The position numbers were made by a program, and so were the translations under genes. This document shows, one piece after another, positions 24,202-31,664 of a DNA stretch of 34,833 nt. Origin of the DNA: Phycisphaerales bacterium (GTDB lineage Bacteria; Planctomycetota; Phycisphaerae; Phycisphaerales; UBA1924); the NCBI GenBank assembly GCA_020849105.1, contig JADLGW010000010.1, positions 1 to 34,833 of the forward strand, read 5' to 3'. The notes beneath the pieces are model-generated. The model had not been told where the DNA came from and ran no database searches. It saw only the letters and a program-made list of their open reading frames with translations. The stretch's first letter is position 1. Each line of letters starts with the position of its first letter.

Positions 24202-25478
24202 TCCGGCCTGACCCTCCGCCCTTCGCGCAGAGCACCGGTCGCGGTCTTGATCGGCGTTACGACGGTCTCCCCCGACGAGAGGCCGCTAACCACCTCGACG
24301 GTGTCTCGCCCGCGCAGGCCCACGACAATCTCTCGCCAGCGAGCCCTTCCGTCATTATCGATCATGACCCCGGTCCTCCCGTCACGAACCAGGACGAAGG
24401 CAGCGGGGATTGTGGTGACACTCTCTCTTTCGGCAACGCGGATGTAGACCTCGGCCCGTTGCCCGATCGCCCACGTTTCGGGCAGCTTCTCGGTTCGCAC
24501 GTCCACGACGACCTCCCGCGTCTCGCGGTCGGTCTCACGGCCCACACGGGCAACGACGCCTGGAAACTCCGCGTGGGGTTGTGAGCGAAAGACCACCCGG
24601 GCGGGCTGCCCCCCGGCAAGGCGAGAAAGCTCCGTCTCGTCCACCCACGCTGTGATCCACATCTCCTGGAGTGAGACCAGTTGGAGGATAGAGGATCCGG
24701 CCGTCACGACATCACCCTCGTCACGGTCGCGCCGCACGACAAGGGCATCGAACGGCGCTTTGATGGTCGTGTCTCGCAGCCGCGCGCGGTGATAGTCAAG
24801 AGTTCGTTCAGCCGCCGCGAGGCGCCGCTGCCCTTCGACCGATGCAGCATCTGCCCGTGCTCGCTCAGCCTCCGCGATGGCCAGCGCTTCGGCGGCCTTG
24901 TCAACCTCCTGAAGAGAACTTGCGCTGCTCGCCGCCGCCTTGACAAGGCGCTCGTGTGTGAGCCGCGCCTGCGCGAGTATCGCGGCGGCCCGCGCCTCGT
25001 CGGCCTTCAGGCGATCCAGCCCGGCTACATCCGCGGCTATTTCCGCCTCCGCCAGCGCCGCGAGTTGTTGGAGATCCGTGTCCTCGAGGTAAACGAGCGT
25101 TGCACCGGCCACGACCCGATCGCCTTGGTCGGCGGTAATCCGCGTGATCAGACCGGCAATCTTCGGCCCCACCGTGGCGCTCATGCGTGCTTCCAATGTC
25201 CCGGTGCCCAAGACCTCCGCAGTGACGCTTCCGCTCGACACCGTGTAGGACGACACCGGCACAGGGGTGAGCGCGAACCACCAGATCCCTAAAGCGATGG
25301 CCGCAAGCAGGGCCGCAAACCGCAGCCCGTGGCGAATACTTCTCGAGTGACGCTCCCACCAGGTCGGCGCGCTTTGTATTGGTTGTAGGCCGGAAGCCGC
25401 TGCGTCCATGCGACGAGAGGCGCCCGTCGCTTCGCGCAGCGGCTCATCCGGCTTTGGGGCGTTGTCGCTGGCGTGCAT
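24198..25478 (-). CDS. HlyD/RND-type periplasmic adaptor
   Basis: 426 residues. An N-terminal cytoplasmic stretch (about 1-53) and a single anchor helix (LRFAALLAAIALGIWWFAL) lead into a barrel-sandwich half (VSSGSVTAEVLGTGTLEAR, VGPKIAGLITRI). A long Ala-rich coiled-coil hairpin follows (about 130-225, ADVAGLDRLKADEARAAAIL...), then the second lipoyl half (IKAPFDALVVRRDRDEGDVV) and beta-barrel domains. This is the membrane fusion protein of a tripartite exporter and would link the FtsX-like permease to an outer-membrane channel. First gene of the three-gene operon; its ATG follows GGAAGGGG in the complement. Confidence 0.92.
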   Translation of the reverse strand: MHASDNAPKPDEPLREATGASRRMDAAASGLQPIQSAPTWWERHSRSIRHGLRFAALLAAIALGIWWFALTPVPVSSYTVSSGSVTAEVLGTGTLEARMSATVGPKIAGLITRITADQGDRVVAGATLVYLEDTDLQQLAALAEAEIAADVAGLDRLKADEARAAAILAQARLTHERLVKAAASSASSLQEVDKAAEALAIAEAERARADAASVEGQRRLAAAERTLDYHRARLRDTTIKAPFDALVVRRDRDEGDVVTAGSSILQLVSLQEMWITAWVDETELSRLAGGQPARVVFRSQPHAEFPGVVARVGRETDRETREVVVDVRTEKLPETWAIGQRAEVYIRVAERESVTTIPAAFVLVRDGRTGVMIDNDGRARWREIVVGLRGRDTVEVVSGLSSGETVVTPIKTATGALREGRRVRPE

Positions 25479-25541
25479 GATGGCGGCCCCTTCCGGGGGA
25501 TAGTCTAAACCGTTGACGGCGCTCCTTCGCCCCGTCGATCG

Positions 25542-25916
25542 TCACTCCCGCGCTGCCAGTGCCTCGAAATGCTCGAGCGCCGCAGCAACCACGGGTGTAT
25601 AGGTATAGGTCGGCCCGCCGCCCATCATCACCGCGACGCCCGTCGCGTCCATCACCTCACGTGGCGTTGCCCCAGCCTTCACGCACTTCTCGACGTGGGC
25701 GTAGATGCACGGCTCGCAGCGTACGGCGACGCCGATGCCCAGCGCGATGAGTTCCTTGTGCTTGACGGACAGGCCGCCTTCGGCGGAGGCATCCTTCATG
25801 GTCGCCTGGAAGAACGGCCCAAATGCCTTGCCGATGTCCCCGCCGCCGGGTCGGGCTTTCATCGTGTTCATCGTCGCCGGCCAGGATTCGTAGAACTTGG
25901 TCGCGTCGTGCTTCAT
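25542..25916 (-). CDS. AhpD-like carboxymuconolactone decarboxylase family protein
   Basis: 124 residues from ATG 25916, preceded by AAGGAG in the complement; the frame continues to 25970 but without a ribosome site. The redox motif RCEPCIYAH puts Cys67, Cys70 and His74 in the CxxCxxxH arrangement of AhpD-like peroxidase reductants, within ELIALGIGVAV and helical surroundings. A Gly/Met-rich end (VAVMMGGGPTYTYTP) follows. Likely a small cytoplasmic thiol peroxidase or disulfide reductase. It is 87 bases downstream of the rhodanese gene on the same strand, a link between sulfur and peroxide handling. Confidence 0.9.
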   Translation of the reverse strand: MKHDATKFYESWPATMNTMKARPGGGDIGKAFGPFFQATMKDASAEGGLSVKHKELIALGIGVAVRCEPCIYAHVEKCVKAGATPREVMDATGVAVMMGGGPTYTYTPVVAAALEHFEALAARE

Positions 25917-26003
25917 CGGTTCCGAACTCCTTACTGGCGGCGGGCCTGCCCGGCACGCCGGTTGGTACAAACATCGTGTGGACGTTGCGGCTACCGCGTC
26001 CGA

Positions 26004-26633
26004 CTACCGGCACGAGCCCCCGGCGCGGCGGCATCCGTCGGGCCCGGCTCGATTCCACGGCATGCAGCCGATCACCGCCGCAAGCCCGCATGTGCCCGTT
26101 GCGCCGGCGACGGTCAGTCCGGTGCCGAAGAACACGGGGACCGCGATGAAGCGCGGGTCAAGGAACCACGCCAGGGCGCTGCCGATCAGCACGGCCACGC
26201 CGATGACCATCTGCACCTGACGCATCACGCTGATCCCCGAGACCCTGGTGTCCACCTCGACGGGCAGAGCATCCTTCTTCCAGGCGTCGATCCCGCCGGA
26301 CATGCTCAGGACTTTCGCCCCCGAGCAAGCGAGAGACGCCGCCATGCGGCAGGCATCCGCCGAGCGGCTTCCCCCGCGGCAGTGGAGCACGATCGCCTGC
26401 CTCGGCGCGGCCATCGCCGCCGCCTGAGCCGGGTCAAAGCACGATAGCGGCAGCAGCTTCGATCCGGGGATGTGCTCACGGGCGTGCTCGTCGGGCTCGC
26501 GGACGTCGATGAGCACGCATCGGCTCTCATACAGCCACTGCCTCACCTGTGCTGGGCTGATTTGGCCGATGGCAGCGCCCGCCTTGGTGGCGCTCTGTGT
26601 CGTTGATGCTTCTTTGCTGCGAATCGCGGTCAT
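26004..26633 (-). CDS. Rhodanese with C-terminal DUF2892 membrane domain
   Basis: 209 residues from ATG 26633 (AAGGAG 8 bases upstream in the complement); a longer frame to 26912 runs through a promoter zone. Residues about 24-127 are a rhodanese: VLIDVREPDEHAREHIPGS, then VLHCRGGSRSAD with catalytic Cys85, and MSGGIDAWKK. Residues about 130-190 are two membrane helices of the YgaP/DUF2892 type (VMRQVQMVIGVAVLIGSALA and FFGTGLTVAGATGTCGLAAV). It should carry sulfane sulfur at the inner membrane, probably together with the YeeE/YedE permease. Divergent from the DASS transporter. Confidence 0.93.
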   Translation of the reverse strand: MTAIRSKEASTTQSATKAGAAIGQISPAQVRQWLYESRCVLIDVREPDEHAREHIPGSKLLPLSCFDPAQAAAMAAPRQAIVLHCRGGSRSADACRMAASLACSGAKVLSMSGGIDAWKKDALPVEVDTRVSGISVMRQVQMVIGVAVLIGSALAWFLDPRFIAVPVFFGTGLTVAGATGTCGLAAVIGCMPWNRAGPDGCRRAGGSCR

Positions 26634-26711
26634 CGGCTGTCTCCTTGGATGCTCCGTTCGGGCCGTTTGCCCGGCAAGCCGCGGGCAGAGGGTGTACTTC
26701 ATGGGCTGATC

Positions 26712-26774
26712 CCGTACGTTTGGAGGGCCGTACGCCGACTCGGGTTCCAAATGCGGACGGCTATTTCCCGTACG
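26712..26774. repeat. Three CCGTACG repeats in a divergent promoter region
   Basis: CCGTACG occurs at 26712-26718, 26728-26734 and 26768-26774; each core CGTACG is a palindrome and the third extends to CCGTACGG. Starts are 16 and 40 bases apart. They lie between the rhodanese (minus, start 26633) and the transporter (plus, start 26854), so they may be an operator for one or both. Confidence 0.4.
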
Positions 26775-26853
26775 GCCGCCACCGAAGCCTCGACCTCGGC
26801 CTGGTCCGGGCCAACGACTACGCTGAGCGGTCGTGTCTCGCCTGGGAGTTATC

Positions 26854-28398
26854 GTGCCGACCGATCCTCTCCCATCGCCACGCCCCCGCCCCTCTCCCGC
26901 CGCAGCAGTCACGCACCGATGGCGGGCGCGGGTCGTCGCGGCGTCTTTCGTCGCCGCCGTTGTGGTCTACCTCCTGCTCCCACAGGACATGGGCGAACTG
27001 GGGCGCCGGGCCGTGGCGATCGCGGTGTTCGCCGCGGCGCTGTGGGCGACGGAGGCGATCCCGCTCTTCGCCGCGTCCCTCAGCGTCGTGGGGCTGGAGG
27101 TGCTTCTGCTGGCGCGGAGACGCGGCGGCGCTGGCGACATGGGCGGCGGCGGGCTGGCGACCACCGGCGACCTCAGTTACACCCAGTTCTTCGAGCCGTT
27201 CGCTTCGAGCACGGTCATTCTTTTCCTGGGCGGGTTCCTCCTGGCCGCGGCCGTGCGGAAGCACGGGCTGGACCGCGCGATCGCGTCGCGACTGCTGCGG
27301 CCGTTCGCGGGCGATTCGTACCGACTCGTCATGGCGGTGATCCTCACGACCGGGTTCCTTTCGATCTGGATCAGCAACACGGCGACGGCCGCGATGATGC
27401 TGGCGATTGTGACGCCCCTGGCGCGGAACCCGGCGACGCCGCGGCGGCTCGCCACGGCGGTGGTGCTCGCGGTCGCGTTCGGGGCGAGCATCGGCGGGTT
27501 CATGACGCCGGTGAGCACGCCGCCCAACGCCATCACGATCTCGCAGTTGCGAGCGATCGGCATCGACATCAGTTTCGTCGAGTGGGTGCTGATGGCGGCG
27601 CCGCTGTCGGTGGGGATGCTGGTGGTGACCGGGCTGTTCCTGTGCGCGGTGCTGCGTCCGCCACGGGGGGTGGACCTGCCGCCGCTGCACCTGAGCGATG
27701 CGGGCGCGCCGGAAGCGGGTACCACGGGGCCGAGCCGCCTCTCGTGGCGGGCCTGGGTAACGGTCATGGTCATCCTCAGCGCCGTTGCGGCGTGGATGAC
27801 CGGGCCGCTGCACGGCGTGGACGATGCCGCGGTGGCGCTCATCGCGGCCACGCTGCTGGCGGCGGTGGGCGTGCTCGACCGGCGCGACGTGCGGTCGATC
27901 GACTGGGATGTGCTGCTGCTCATGTGGGGCGGGCTGGCGCTGGGCAACGGCCTGCACCTGACGGGCGTGCTGGAGTACGTCGGCGGGCTGCCGCTGCTGA
28001 GGCACGCGGAGGGCTGGGCGCTCGCGCTCACGATCATCGCGGGCGGGATGGTCTTCGCGACCTTCATGAGCAACACCGCCGCGGCGAACATCCTGGTGCC
28101 GCTGGCGATCGCGCTCTCGATGGGCGGCGCGGCGGCGGCGGGCGATGCCGCGGCGGGAGCCGAGGTGGCGGGAGGCGCGGCCGTGGGCGATGCGGCCCGT
28201 CTGGCAGTCCTCGCGGGGCTCACGGTGAGCTTCGCGGTGTCGATGCCGATCTCGACGCCGCCCAACGCGATGGCCTACGCGACCGGCCTGGTCTCCTCGC
28301 GTGACATGATCCGCGTGGGGCTGCTGGTGTCGCTCATCGCCGTGGGCGTGCTGATGGCGGGGTACCTGTGGGTGCTGCCGTTGGTGCTGCGCGTGTGA
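26854..28398 (+). CDS. DASS/SLC13-family sodium:anion symporter
   Basis: 514 residues. I choose GTG 26854 because GGGAG lies 5 bases upstream; GTG 26833 is an alternative. About 11-12 membrane helices are visible. Both halves carry the family hallmarks: ISNTATAAMM with STPPNAITI in the first, and FMSNTAAANILVPLAIA with ISTPPNAMAYATG in the second. These form the Na-binding SNT and anion-binding PPN loops. Substrates in the family are dicarboxylates, citrate or sulfate. An Ala/Gly-rich insertion (GGAAAAGDAAAGAEVAGGAA) sits between helices near residue 430. The divergent rhodanese suggests sulfate or another sulfur anion, but this is not decisive. Confidence 0.92.
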   Translation: MPTDPLPSPRPRPSPAAAVTHRWRARVVAASFVAAVVVYLLLPQDMGELGRRAVAIAVFAAALWATEAIPLFAASLSVVGLEVLLLARRRGGAGDMGGGGLATTGDLSYTQFFEPFASSTVILFLGGFLLAAAVRKHGLDRAIASRLLRPFAGDSYRLVMAVILTTGFLSIWISNTATAAMMLAIVTPLARNPATPRRLATAVVLAVAFGASIGGFMTPVSTPPNAITISQLRAIGIDISFVEWVLMAAPLSVGMLVVTGLFLCAVLRPPRGVDLPPLHLSDAGAPEAGTTGPSRLSWRAWVTVMVILSAVAAWMTGPLHGVDDAAVALIAATLLAAVGVLDRRDVRSIDWDVLLLMWGGLALGNGLHLTGVLEYVGGLPLLRHAEGWALALTIIAGGMVFATFMSNTAAANILVPLAIALSMGGAAAAGDAAAGAEVAGGAAVGDAARLAVLAGLTVSFAVSMPISTPPNAMAYATGLVSSRDMIRVGLLVSLIAVGVLMAGYLWVLPLVLRV

Positions 28399-28399
28399 T

Positions 28400-28524
28400 A
28401 TGAGACGCGAGCGCACGATACCAACCACACGCCCGTTGTCCTGCACGGGCACCACACCAATCTTCTTGTTCTCGATCGCGAGTGCAGCATCGATCACCGG
28501 CGTGCTCGAAGTGACCTCCATCAC
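28400..28524 (-). pseudogene. CBS-domain remnant
   Basis: On the minus strand, GTG/ATG at 28524/28521 opens a frame reading MEVTSSTPVIDAALAIENKK, then IGVVPVQDNGRVVGIVRSRL and IS. This is an almost complete CBS motif. A stop (TAA) lies a few codons upstream, and beyond about 28400 the frame continues only as meaningless antisense of the transporter gene. It is therefore a fragment cut off at the transporter's 3' end. It lies just downstream of the CBS-HPF gene on the same strand, suggesting an ancestral tandem CBS gene. Confidence 0.55.
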
Positions 28525-28557
28525 CAGTCGCGGGCTCCGATACGCTTACGCTTCGAG

Positions 28558-28575
28558 AGGCACGCAGGCGTGCCT
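28558..28575 (-). terminator. Hairpin between the DASS and CBS-HPF genes
   Basis: AGGCACGC (28558-28565) and GCGTGCCT (28568-28575) form a perfect inverted repeat, 8 bp on paper (7 bp with a 4-base loop). It follows the CBS-HPF stop by a few bases. A second short stem, GGCGGC/GCCGCC (28577-28595), overlaps the stop codon. No T-tract, so termination efficiency is uncertain. Confidence 0.45.
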
Positions 28576-28582
28576 TGGCGGC

Positions 28583-29497
28583 TCAGGCTGCCGCCTTGAG
28601 TGATTTCGTGCGCTGGCGGCCCAACGCGCGTCGAACCACCCGCTCAATGCCCGTCATGGCGAGATCGATCGCGGCATGGAGATTCGCGTCGCGGCTTTCG
28701 TGGATCACGCTGGGCGCACCGCTCAGTGTCGCCTTGATCCGGCACACCTGGTCGATCCCGCCACGGGGACCATTCGCATCGTCAACGCGTACGCTCACCC
28801 GCTCGATCGATGTAGCGAACTTTCCGAGCTTCATGCCGAGCTTCCGTCGGATATACGCCCGATCATTCGCCGCAAGGTCGCCCGGCCCCGCACGAATGAA
28901 TGCGGGAACTTGCGACGTGCCCGTGCGGCCGCGCCGGGATTTGGACGATCTTGGTAACCGGTCGGCCAATGCGGATCGCATTTCGCTGTCCGGCTCCCGA
29001 TGCCGCGCCCGACCCACCCGGCGGGCCGCGTGTGGCCCTCGGACGACCACCGATTTCGAGCCCCTTTGTGTTCGGCTCGGCGGTGGCGAGCGCAGCGGGT
29101 GCCGCCGAGCGCGTACCGCGGGTCGAGTGAACCCTCGACCCAGTTCATCAAGCACGTCGGTCGCTGTGACGATGCCGACGAGTTGATCTCCGTCCATCAC
29201 GGGCAGACAGCCGACCAAGCGCCCGCGCATGAGGTTGGCGGCTTGGCGGAGAGTCATCTTTGGATCGGCGTATACCAGGCGAGAGCTCATCAAATCCCGA
29301 ACCGCTCGCCCCTCACGATTGGCGTCGCCGGCCCGGCCGCCCAGATCCCGCTCGCTGACAAGTCCGACGAGTCGCCCGTTGTCCGTAACGACGAGGTGGC
29401 GAATCCGTTGTTGACGCATGCGCGTCCAAGCCACGGTAGCGGTCTTTGCGGCGTCGATCGTTACGACATCCGTGCGCATGATGTTTTGCAGTCGCAT
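28583..29497 (-). CDS. CBS pair fused to ribosome hibernation factor (HPF/RaiA) domain
   Basis: 304 residues from ATG 29497 (AAGGAC 6 bases upstream in the complement). Residues 1-55 and 65-120 are two CBS motifs (LQNIMRTDVVTIDAAKTATV, RLVGLVSERD; VRDLMSSRLVYADPKMTLRQ, QLVGIVTATDVLDELG). Residues about 121-195 are an Arg/Ser/Pro-rich linker. Residues about 195-295 are an HPF/RaiA (sigma-54 modulation) domain: FIRRKLGMKLGKF-like helix (YIRRKLGMKLGKFATSIERV), VSVRVDDANGP, CRIKATLSGAPSVIHESRDA, NLHAAIDLAMTGIERVVRR. HPF domains silence ribosomes and CBS pairs bind adenine nucleotides, so the fusion could tie ribosome hibernation to energy charge. Motif copy 3 lies 119-135 bases upstream. Confidence 0.88.
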   Translation of the reverse strand: MRLQNIMRTDVVTIDAAKTATVAWTRMRQQRIRHLVVTDNGRLVGLVSERDLGGRAGDANREGRAVRDLMSSRLVYADPKMTLRQAANLMRGRLVGCLPVMDGDQLVGIVTATDVLDELGRGFTRPAVRARRHPLRSPPPSRTQRGSKSVVVRGPHAARRVGRARHREPDSEMRSALADRLPRSSKSRRGRTGTSQVPAFIRAGPGDLAANDRAYIRRKLGMKLGKFATSIERVSVRVDDANGPRGGIDQVCRIKATLSGAPSVIHESRDANLHAAIDLAMTGIERVVRRALGRQRTKSLKAAA

Positions 29498-29615
29498 AGT
29501 CTGTCCTTGTGTGAGCATGAACACGTCAGATGCGGGTGGGATGCGGGAGTGTCTGGAGCACGGCTCGGCCGGCCATGTCACTACAAGTATTCGGAGAGTG
29601 AACGCCGATCGCCAG

Positions 29616-29632
29616 CGCGGAAAGTTCCCCTA
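29616..29632 (-). promoter_or_regulatory. 17-bp shared motif, copy 3 (CBS-HPF)
   Basis: CGCGGAAAGTTCCCCTA on the plus strand; it differs from copy 2 only in the central base (G for C). It lies 119-135 bases upstream of the CBS-HPF start in the same orientation relative to its gene as copies 1 and 2. Confidence 0.7.
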
Positions 29633-30009
29633 TTGGCGTGTATCACGAGATACGACTCCGGCATCCGGCAACATGCCGTGGCTGCTTGTGCGTCAGACCT
29701 GTTCGCTCCGGGGCGTGACGCCCTTCGTACAACGCCGGGATCGGCTCAGCGTGATCGGCCTGATCTCCCAAATGGAGCAATGGAGCTTGTTGAGCGCGCG
29801 CGAGCGACGGACCTGCTCGTCGTGGGGCCCACGGCGCGTTCGATGCCAAGATGGGAGCAGGTTCAATCTTCGCGCCGTCGTGAAGCAGGTGCAGACGATC
29901 GTCCTCTTGATGCGAGAGGATGAAGTCGCCCCCTACGACAACCGCTCGGCGGGGTTGAGCTCCGGCGCGTAGGACTTGCCCCGACCACGACGCGAGGCCC
30001 GGTGTGGAA

Positions 30010-30026
30010 TGCGGAACTTTCCCCGT
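30010..30026 (+). promoter_or_regulatory. 17-bp shared motif, copy 4 (BON-Hsp20)
   Basis: TGCGGAACTTTCCCCGT: the GCGGAA and TTCCCC blocks align exactly with the other copies, with changes at both ends and in the two central bases. It lies 111-127 bases upstream of the BON start. Relative to its gene the motif is inverted compared with copies 1-3, which a near-palindrome would tolerate. Confidence 0.6.
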
Positions 30027-30136
30027 TGAGCGGCGCATCGCGCGGCGCAATGCTGTGTCTCAATCGCCGGGTGCCCGTGACCGCAGGGGACACGGGATCT
30101 CGGGCGTTGGGGAAACACTCAAGCAAGGAGCCACCG

Positions 30137-30817
30137 ATGACAACCGCCACAATGACCAGGACGGACAGCCAGATCAAGACCGACGTGCTCAACGAGATCA
30201 AGTGGGACCCGCACGTCGATGAGACCGAGGTCGGCGTGCAGGTCAAGAACGGGATCGTGACGCTTACCGGAACCATCAGCGCCTATGCGAAGAAGGTCGC
30301 GGCCACCAGGGCGGCCCACCGCGTCCACGGCGTCCTCGACGTTGTGGACGACATGAAGATCAGCATCCCGTCGGCCTGGGAGCGGACCGACCAGGATCTG
30401 GCGGGCGCAGTCCGCAACGCCCTCCAGTGGGACGTGATGGTGCCGGATGAACGGATCACGTCAACGGTCGCGAAAGGGGTCGTCACGCTCCAGGGCAGCG
30501 TGGACACGTGGACGCAGCGCCACGATGCCGAGAAGGCAGTGCAGCGGCTCAGGGGGATCCGCGGCGTCCTCAACCAGATCGGGGTCAAGGCCGCGGCCAT
30601 CGATTCCGGCACGATCAAGCGCCAGATCGAGGGGACGCTCGAACGCCAGGCCGAGCGCATGGCCAAGCGCATCGGCGTGTCGGTGGACGACGGCGTCGTC
30701 ACCCTCACCGGCGAACTGCGCTCCTGGGCCGAGAAGAACGCGATCGGGCGGGCGGCCTCATACGCCCCGGGCGTGCGCCGTGTGATGGACCGCACGACCG
30801 TCGATCCGTACCAGTGA
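30137..30817 (+). CDS. Triple-BON-domain protein
   Basis: 226 residues from ATG 30137 (AAGGAG at 30125-30130). Three BON repeats: about 12-78 (IKTDVLNEIKWDPHVDETEV, VKNGIVTLTGTISAYAKK), about 86-152 (VRNALQWDVMVPDERITSTV, KGVVTLQGSVDTWTQR) and about 160-224 (IKRQIEGTLERQAERMAKRI, DDGVVTLTGELRSWAEK). Most BON proteins (OsmY) are periplasmic, but no signal peptide is visible here, so it is probably cytoplasmic. BON domains are linked to osmotic or envelope stress and phospholipid binding. It lies 78 bases upstream of the Hsp20 gene and probably shares its promoter under motif copy 4. Confidence 0.92.
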   Translation: MTTATMTRTDSQIKTDVLNEIKWDPHVDETEVGVQVKNGIVTLTGTISAYAKKVAATRAAHRVHGVLDVVDDMKISIPSAWERTDQDLAGAVRNALQWDVMVPDERITSTVAKGVVTLQGSVDTWTQRHDAEKAVQRLRGIRGVLNQIGVKAAAIDSGTIKRQIEGTLERQAERMAKRIGVSVDDGVVTLTGELRSWAEKNAIGRAASYAPGVRRVMDRTTVDPYQ

Positions 30818-30895
30818 TACCCCGCTGTGTTCCTGCGTGCGGCGTGTGCCGTGGGCCGGACGCATTCACCCCGCAAGCAAAGAAAGGAAGCACCC

Positions 30896-31387
30896 ATGAA
30901 CCTGAGTCTCTGGAGAAGGCGTGACCCCCTCAACGGCGGCCTGAGCCGGTTTCGTGACGAGATCGACCGAACGTTCGAGCGGTTCATGAGCGAACCGTTC
31001 GGCCTCATCGAGGCTAAGTCGCCGCGGCCCGAGGGCTGGGCCCCGGCGATCGACGTGTGCGAAACCGACGCGGAAGTCACGATCCGCGCCGAGGCCCCCG
31101 GAATCCCCGCCAAGGAACTCGACATCTCTGTCTCCGGCAACACGCTGACCATCGCCGGCCAGAAGGAGGAGTCCAGCGAGAAGGAGGAGGAGAACTTCTA
31201 CCACTGTGAGCGCCGCTTCGGCTCGTTCCGTCGGTCGATCGATCTGCCGGAGACCGTGGATGCCGACAGGATCAGCGCCGAGTCCGACAACGGCGTCGTG
31301 ACGATCCACATCGCCAAGAAGCCCGGTGCCAAGCCCAAGCAGATCGAGGTCAAGGCGGCCGCAAAGAAGGTCGCCGTCGCCAGTTGA
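30896..31387 (+). CDS. Hsp20/alpha-crystallin small heat shock protein
   Basis: 163 residues from ATG 30896 with AGAAAGGAAG upstream; the longer frame has no ribosome site. A short N-terminal arm (LSLWRRRDPLNGGLSRFRDE) precedes the alpha-crystallin domain (about 48-148): WAPAIDVCETDAEVTIRAEA, LDISVSGNTLTIAGQKEE, YHCERRFGSFRRSIDLPETV, and GVVTIHIAKKPG. The C-terminal tail is Lys/Ala-rich and lacks a clear IxI anchor. As an ATP-independent chaperone it holds unfolded proteins in the cytoplasm. Hsp20 is a hallmark of dormancy regulons; here it probably forms an operon with the BON gene. Confidence 0.95.
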   Translation: MNLSLWRRRDPLNGGLSRFRDEIDRTFERFMSEPFGLIEAKSPRPEGWAPAIDVCETDAEVTIRAEAPGIPAKELDISVSGNTLTIAGQKEESSEKEEENFYHCERRFGSFRRSIDLPETVDADRISAESDNGVVTIHIAKKPGAKPKQIEVKAAAKKVAVAS

Positions 31388-31664
31388 GACCGTCCGGGTG
31401 GGTAAGGGGGCGGGCGGGGTGCGCGTCAAGGCCGACAGGCCCTGCCGCGCATTGGTAACTGGATGGTCAAAATGCCGGCCGATCACCAAGTGGGTCTTGA
31501 CGTGCCTACGTCATCGTTGTGTACCGCGCATGGGCGTAGGCTCTCTCGATTCAGCGGCAGTGTGCCGGCGAGATGCCCCACTGACCGCGCTGTGTACCGA
31601 CAAGGAGCACCCTCTCCGATCGTTCTGGGCTCACCGCAGCGGCGCGATCAGGGGCACGCTCAAC

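Larger units (their letters stand above)
29498..30136. other. Divergent regulatory gap with a possible universal-stress-protein remnant
   Basis: This 639-base gap between CBS-HPF (minus) and BON (plus) holds motif copies 3 and 4. No intact gene is convincing. Around 29779-29850 the plus strand reads MELVERARATDLLVVGPTAR, which resembles the C-terminal beta strand and phosphate loop of UspA proteins. The frame then loses sense, and a shifted frame reads LRAVVKQVQTIVLLMREDEV. A decayed usp gene is possible; it would fit the stress context but the match is short. Confidence 0.35.

Noticed and set aside
26818..28524. A 568-residue minus-strand open frame across the transporter
   Set aside because: Only its first roughly 40 residues resemble a protein (the CBS remnant reported). 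The rest is antisense of the DASS gene, full of His/Arg/Gln repeats.
31518..31599. TGTGTACCG repeated at 31518-31526 and 31591-31599 as an operator
   Set aside because: Two copies of a 9-mer 73 bases apart without symmetry is weak; no link to a regulator is visible.
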